DNA of 64,000 nucleotides from Eubacterium callanderi. GTDB lineage: Bacteria; Bacillota; Clostridia; Eubacteriales; Eubacteriaceae. The DNA lies in the NCBI RefSeq assembly GCF_900142645.1, contig NZ_FRBP01000005.1:62001-126000 (forward strand), in the 5' to 3' direction. Below, in pieces: positions 61,260 through 64,000 of the stretch. The stretch's first letter is position 1. Every line of letters begins with the position of its first letter. The position numbers were made by a program, and so were the translations under genes. Under the pieces are notes generated by a model. The model was given only the letters and a program-made list of their open reading frames with translations. It had not been told where the DNA came from and ran no database searches.

Positions 61260-61859
61260 TTAACTAACTTTTTCGATAAAAATGCTCACACTGCTGGCAT
61301 AGTCGAGGCCGGTGCGCTGCGGGTTATTAGGGCTGATGGTCACGCTGATGTCGCAGCCGTCCACGGTGCCCGTAATGGTGGTGGAGGCGTCGCTGCCGGC
61401 AGCGTTAAAGTTTTCGGCAGAAGCCATGAGGTCCGAATAAAACTGCGCCAGCTCAGCTGTGTCAGCCGTAGAGCCGTAAACCGCTGTCCATCCAGGGTTC
61501 CCGTTGTTCGTGGTAATATCGTGGGAATCCCCGACACCGCTCACCTTGTAAAGCGGTAGAAGATTGCTGGGGTAGGACTGAGCCAGTTGCCCATCCTCGT
61601 TGCCATAGAGATCAGCCTGGTTCGCGTCAATGACCGCCTGCATTTCTGGCGGAGTCTGTAAGCTTCCGCTGGTTGCTGAATTATCGACTGTGGGCTGCGG
61701 GGTAGCTGTCGGGGTATTGTCCGCGACAGAGGGCGCGCTGGTCGGAGTGGTTTTTGCAGCGTCCTTTGACCCGTTAAACATGGGAACAAAAAACATAATG
61801 CCCACGACGATGACAATCACTGCTAAAACGCCGAGAAGTACCTTTTTTTTCGTGTTCAT
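61260..61859 (-). CDS. Hypothetical exported or membrane-anchored protein
   Basis: This 199-residue protein has one N-terminal membrane helix (VLLGVLAVIVIVVGIMFFVP), a Thr/Pro/Ser-rich linker (about 33-70) and a globular domain (about 75-199). I recognise no family. Motifs such as LPLYKVSGVGDS, GWTAVYGS and ISVTISPNN give only a secretory appearance. It is divergent from ileS and its T-box leader. Confidence 0.75.
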   Translation of the reverse strand: MNTKKKVLLGVLAVIVIVVGIMFFVPMFNGSKDAAKTTPTSAPSVADNTPTATPQPTVDNSATSGSLQTPPEMQAVIDANQADLYGNEDGQLAQSYPSNLLPLYKVSGVGDSHDITTNNGNPGWTAVYGSTADTAELAQFYSDLMASAENFNAAGSDASTTITGTVDGCDISVTISPNNPQRTGLDYASSVSIFIEKVS

Positions 61860-61972
61860 GTTGAGTCACCTTCATTCATCTTTCTAAAATACTATTAATG
61901 ATTCCGTATAGTCCATTATAAACGATTTTCTTTAAAATATAAACCATTTTCTTTAGAAACTAAAGAATACAC

Positions 61973-62001
61973 TTGATTTTCTTCAGAAAATTAGGTAAAA
62001 T
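61973..62001 (+). promoter_or_regulatory. Promoter of the ileS T-box leader
   Basis: TTGATT (61973-61978), a 17-base spacer and TAAAAT (61996-62001) lie about 30 bases before stem I. Confidence 0.7.
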
Positions 62002-62029
62002 AGACTTCATGTATGAATCGACCAAATGC

Positions 62030-62277
62030 AATGACGAGGACGCTGTGATCACACGTTTTCCAGAGAGGCAGCCCCGGTGCTGAAAGGCTGCCAGAACAAC
62101 GATCATGGAAATCACCTTTGAGCAGGGTTTCTGAGCCAGCTGGTTAGGAAACCACGGGAAACCGTTATCTTTATTGAGTGGGCAGGCTCCCTTATAAGGG
62201 CGCAGTCTGTCAATCTGGGTGGTACCGCGGAGTTTAGCGCTTCGTCCCTGCGTGTTGCAGGGGCGGAGCTTTTTTTA
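62030..62277 (+). ncRNA. T-box riboswitch, isoleucine-specific leader of ileS
   Basis: Stem I starts near ATGACGAGGACGCTG and carries the AGAGAGG and GGTGCTGAAAGGCTGCC segments. The specifier region GGAAATCACCTTTGAG offers ATC (62111-62113), an isoleucine codon. The conserved T-box sequence GTGGTACCGCGG lies at 62219-62230, within the antiterminator. The terminator GCgCTtCGTCCCTGC / GCAGGGGCGgAGC with a T run ends at 62277. Uncharged tRNA-Ile should stabilise antitermination and allow ileS expression. Confidence 0.95.
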
Positions 62278-62335
62278 ATGCTCAATAATCCTGCGAAATA
62301 AAAATCAAAATAACATAACCAAATAAGGAGGCACT

Positions 62336-64000
62336 ATGGCTGTATTTAAAAATTTATCCAATGAATGTGTCAGTGAAACTGAAAATAAAATCGCCAGCCG
62401 CTGGGAAGAGATGGATATCTTAGACAGAACCATCAAAAACCGGGACGACGCAGAAAATTTTGTATTTTATGAGGGGCCGCCGACGGCCAATGGAAAACCG
62501 GGGATCCATCATGTGATCGCCCGTACCTTAAAAGACTCTGTCTGTAAATATCAGACCATGAAGGGATACCGGGTACTGCGTAAGGCCGGCTGGGATACCC
62601 ACGGTCTGCCGGTTGAGATCGAGGTTGAAAAGCAGCTGGGCATCAGCAGCAAGCCAGAAATCGAAGCCTACGGCATTGCCGAGTTCAATAAGAAATGTAA
62701 GGACTCCGTCTTCAGCTATGAAAAACAATGGCGTGAAATGAGCAAACGCATGGGCTATTTCATCGACCTGGAAAATCCCTACATCACCCTGGATAACAAC
62801 TATATCGAATCTGTCTGGTGGATTCTGAATAAATTCTTTAACGAGGGCTTTATCTACGAGGGGCATAAAATCCTGCCCTACTGTCCGCGCTGTGGTACCG
62901 GTCTGGCATCCCACGAGGTCGCTCAGGGCTATCAGGAGATCAAGACCAATACCGTTGTCGCTGCTTTCAAGCGCGCCGATGCCAACGAGTACTTCCTGGT
63001 CTGGACCACCACCCCGTGGACACTGGCCGCGAATGTCGCGCTGGCTGTTAATCCGGAAGCAGACTACATTAAGGCAAGAAGTAAAAGTGAGGTCTATATC
63101 TGCGCCAAAGTGCTGGCGCCGAAGCTGCTGGGCGATGACTACGAGATCATCGAGGAAATGAAGGGTAAAGCGCTTGAGAATATTCCCTATGAACGTCTCA
63201 TGGATTTTGTGCCCGTACCCCCAAATAAAAAGGCATTCTTTGTCACCTGTGCCGATTATGTCACCACTGAGGACGGTACCGGCGTGGTCCACATCGCTCC
63301 GGCTTTTGGGGAGGACGACTACCAGGTCGGACGTAAATACAACCTGCCTGTTCTCCAGCCTGTGGGCGAAGACGGCAAATATACCGAAACCCCATGGAAG
63401 GGCCGCTTTGTCATGGAAGACGGCCTGGATATTGAGATCATTACCTGGTTAAAAGAAAACGGCAAGCTGTTCAAAAAAGAAAAGGTGCTTCACAACTACC
63501 CACACTGCTGGCGCTGTAAGACACCGCTCTTATACTACGCGAAACCAAGCTGGTACATCGAAATGACTAAGATCAAGGACCGCCTTATTGAAAATAACAA
63601 TGGTGTGGACTGGTATCCCGAATTTGTGGGCGAAAAGCGCTTTGGCAACTGGCTGGAAAACCTCAACGACTGGGCGATCTCAAGAAGCCGTTACTGGGGA
63701 ACGCCGCTGCCCATCTGGCGCTGTGACGATGAAAACTGCGGCGAGCTGGCATCTGTCGGCTCCAGAGCTGAGCTGGCCGAAAGAGCCATTGAGGACATCA
63801 GTGAGGACATCGAGCTTCACCGCCCCTACGTGGACGACGTCCATCTGAGATGTCCGAAGTGTGGAAAGCCCATGACCCGGGTCAAGGACGTCATTGACTG
63901 CTGGTTTGATTCCGGCTCCATGCCCTTTGCCCAGTACCACTACCCCTTTGAAAACAAGGAGCTTTGGGAAAGCCAGTATCCGGCTGATTTCATCTGCGAG
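62336..64000 (+). CDS. ileS: Isoleucyl-tRNA synthetase, IleRS2-type, 3' end beyond the window
   Basis: The first 555 residues are visible. The catalytic region reads FYEGPPTANGKPGIHHVIAR, so the class I HxGH motif is replaced by GIHH (residues 56-59). GWDTHGLPVEIEVEK, YCPRCGTGL, the editing-domain WTTTPWTL, HCWRCKTPLLYY and DWAISRSRYWGTPLPIW confirm IleRS. Sequence type and the GxHH swap match the IleRS2 group, which is resistant to mupirocin. ATG 62336 follows AAGGAGG. It is controlled by the upstream isoleucine T-box. Confidence 0.97.
   Translation, partial: MAVFKNLSNECVSETENKIASRWEEMDILDRTIKNRDDAENFVFYEGPPTANGKPGIHHVIARTLKDSVCKYQTMKGYRVLRKAGWDTHGLPVEIEVEKQLGISSKPEIEAYGIAEFNKKCKDSVFSYEKQWREMSKRMGYFIDLENPYITLDNNYIESVWWILNKFFNEGFIYEGHKILPYCPRCGTGLASHEVAQGYQEIKTNTVVAAFKRADANEYFLVWTTTPWTLAANVALAVNPEADYIKARSKSEVYICAKVLAPKLLGDDYEIIEEMKGKALENIPYERLMDFVPVPPNKKAFFVTCADYVTTEDGTGVVHIAPAFGEDDYQVGRKYNLPVLQPVGEDGKYTETPWKGRFVMEDGLDIEIITWLKENGKLFKKEKVLHNYPHCWRCKTPLLYYAKPSWYIEMTKIKDRLIENNNGVDWYPEFVGEKRFGNWLENLNDWAISRSRYWGTPLPIWRCDDENCGELASVGSRAELAERAIEDISEDIELHRPYVDDVHLRCPKCGKPMTRVKDVIDCWFDSGSMPFAQYHYPFENKELWESQYPADFICE

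Noticed and set aside
1-64000. CRISPR array, tRNA, rRNA, prophage or insertion sequence
   Set aside because: I found no regularly spaced repeats, cloverleaf genes, rRNA segments, transposase or phage structural genes anywhere in the window.

Overview
This window looks like chromosome from an acetogenic, butyrate-forming Firmicute of the Eubacterium limosum group (inference). The grounds are a non-pyrrolysine MttB/corrinoid/methyl-THF methyltransferase operon, a thl-crt-hbd-bcd-etfB-etfA butyryl-CoA operon, a MurE carrying DNPA instead of the DAP-type DNPR motif, and Gram-positive surface proteins. Both ends cut genes: an mttB-family gene on the left and ileS on the right. I see no rRNA, tRNA, CRISPR array, prophage or insertion sequence.

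Layout. Positions 1-4.4 kb hold a methylated-amine demethylation operon: MttB tail, corrinoid protein, MFS carrier, second MttB, methyl-THF methyltransferase. From 4.6 to 13.6 kb are housekeeping and signalling genes: HAD phosphatase, histidine phosphatase, murE, QueG-like Fe-S protein, membrane diguanylate cyclase, CtpE-like P-type ATPase and an Rrf2 regulator. From 13.7 to 31.2 kb come a coiled-coil FtsX-type permease, GNAT and GrpB proteins, an XRE-controlled ABC exporter, TfoX-C and DegV proteins, tex, a MATE exporter, carD, a PIN-TRAM protein, an RsmF-like methylase and an Atg22-type MFS protein. At 31.4-34.2 kb an ArsR repressor precedes a four-module CoA-disulfide reductase/rhodanese/TusA/DsrE fusion.

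Positions 35.3-43.1 kb form a sugar or polyol catabolic cluster: two FGGY kinases, a SorC regulator with four operator-like sites, a 2-hydroxyacid dehydrogenase and three class II aldolases. It has no transporter or isomerase. Positions 43.2-49.4 kb encode two SpaA/Cna-type surface proteins flanking a hexapeptide acetyltransferase. An ABC-F protein follows. The butyrate operon (51.6-57.8 kb) has a promoter overlapped by a Rex-like box and is written in a different codon dialect from its neighbours. The right end carries a gamma-carbonic anhydrase, small membrane proteins, an Asn/Pro/Asp-rich anchored protein, an ECF S-component, an isoleucine T-box leader and ileS.

The most notable points are: IleRS with the catalytic HxGH motif changed to GxHH, linked to strong mupirocin resistance; a third aldolase that has lost two of three zinc ligands; a tandem-dyad operator between an XRE repressor and an ABC exporter; the sulfur fusion enzyme with its cysteine-containing ArsR; the SorC operator array; a family of near-identical terminator hairpins; and two palindromic intergenic elements.
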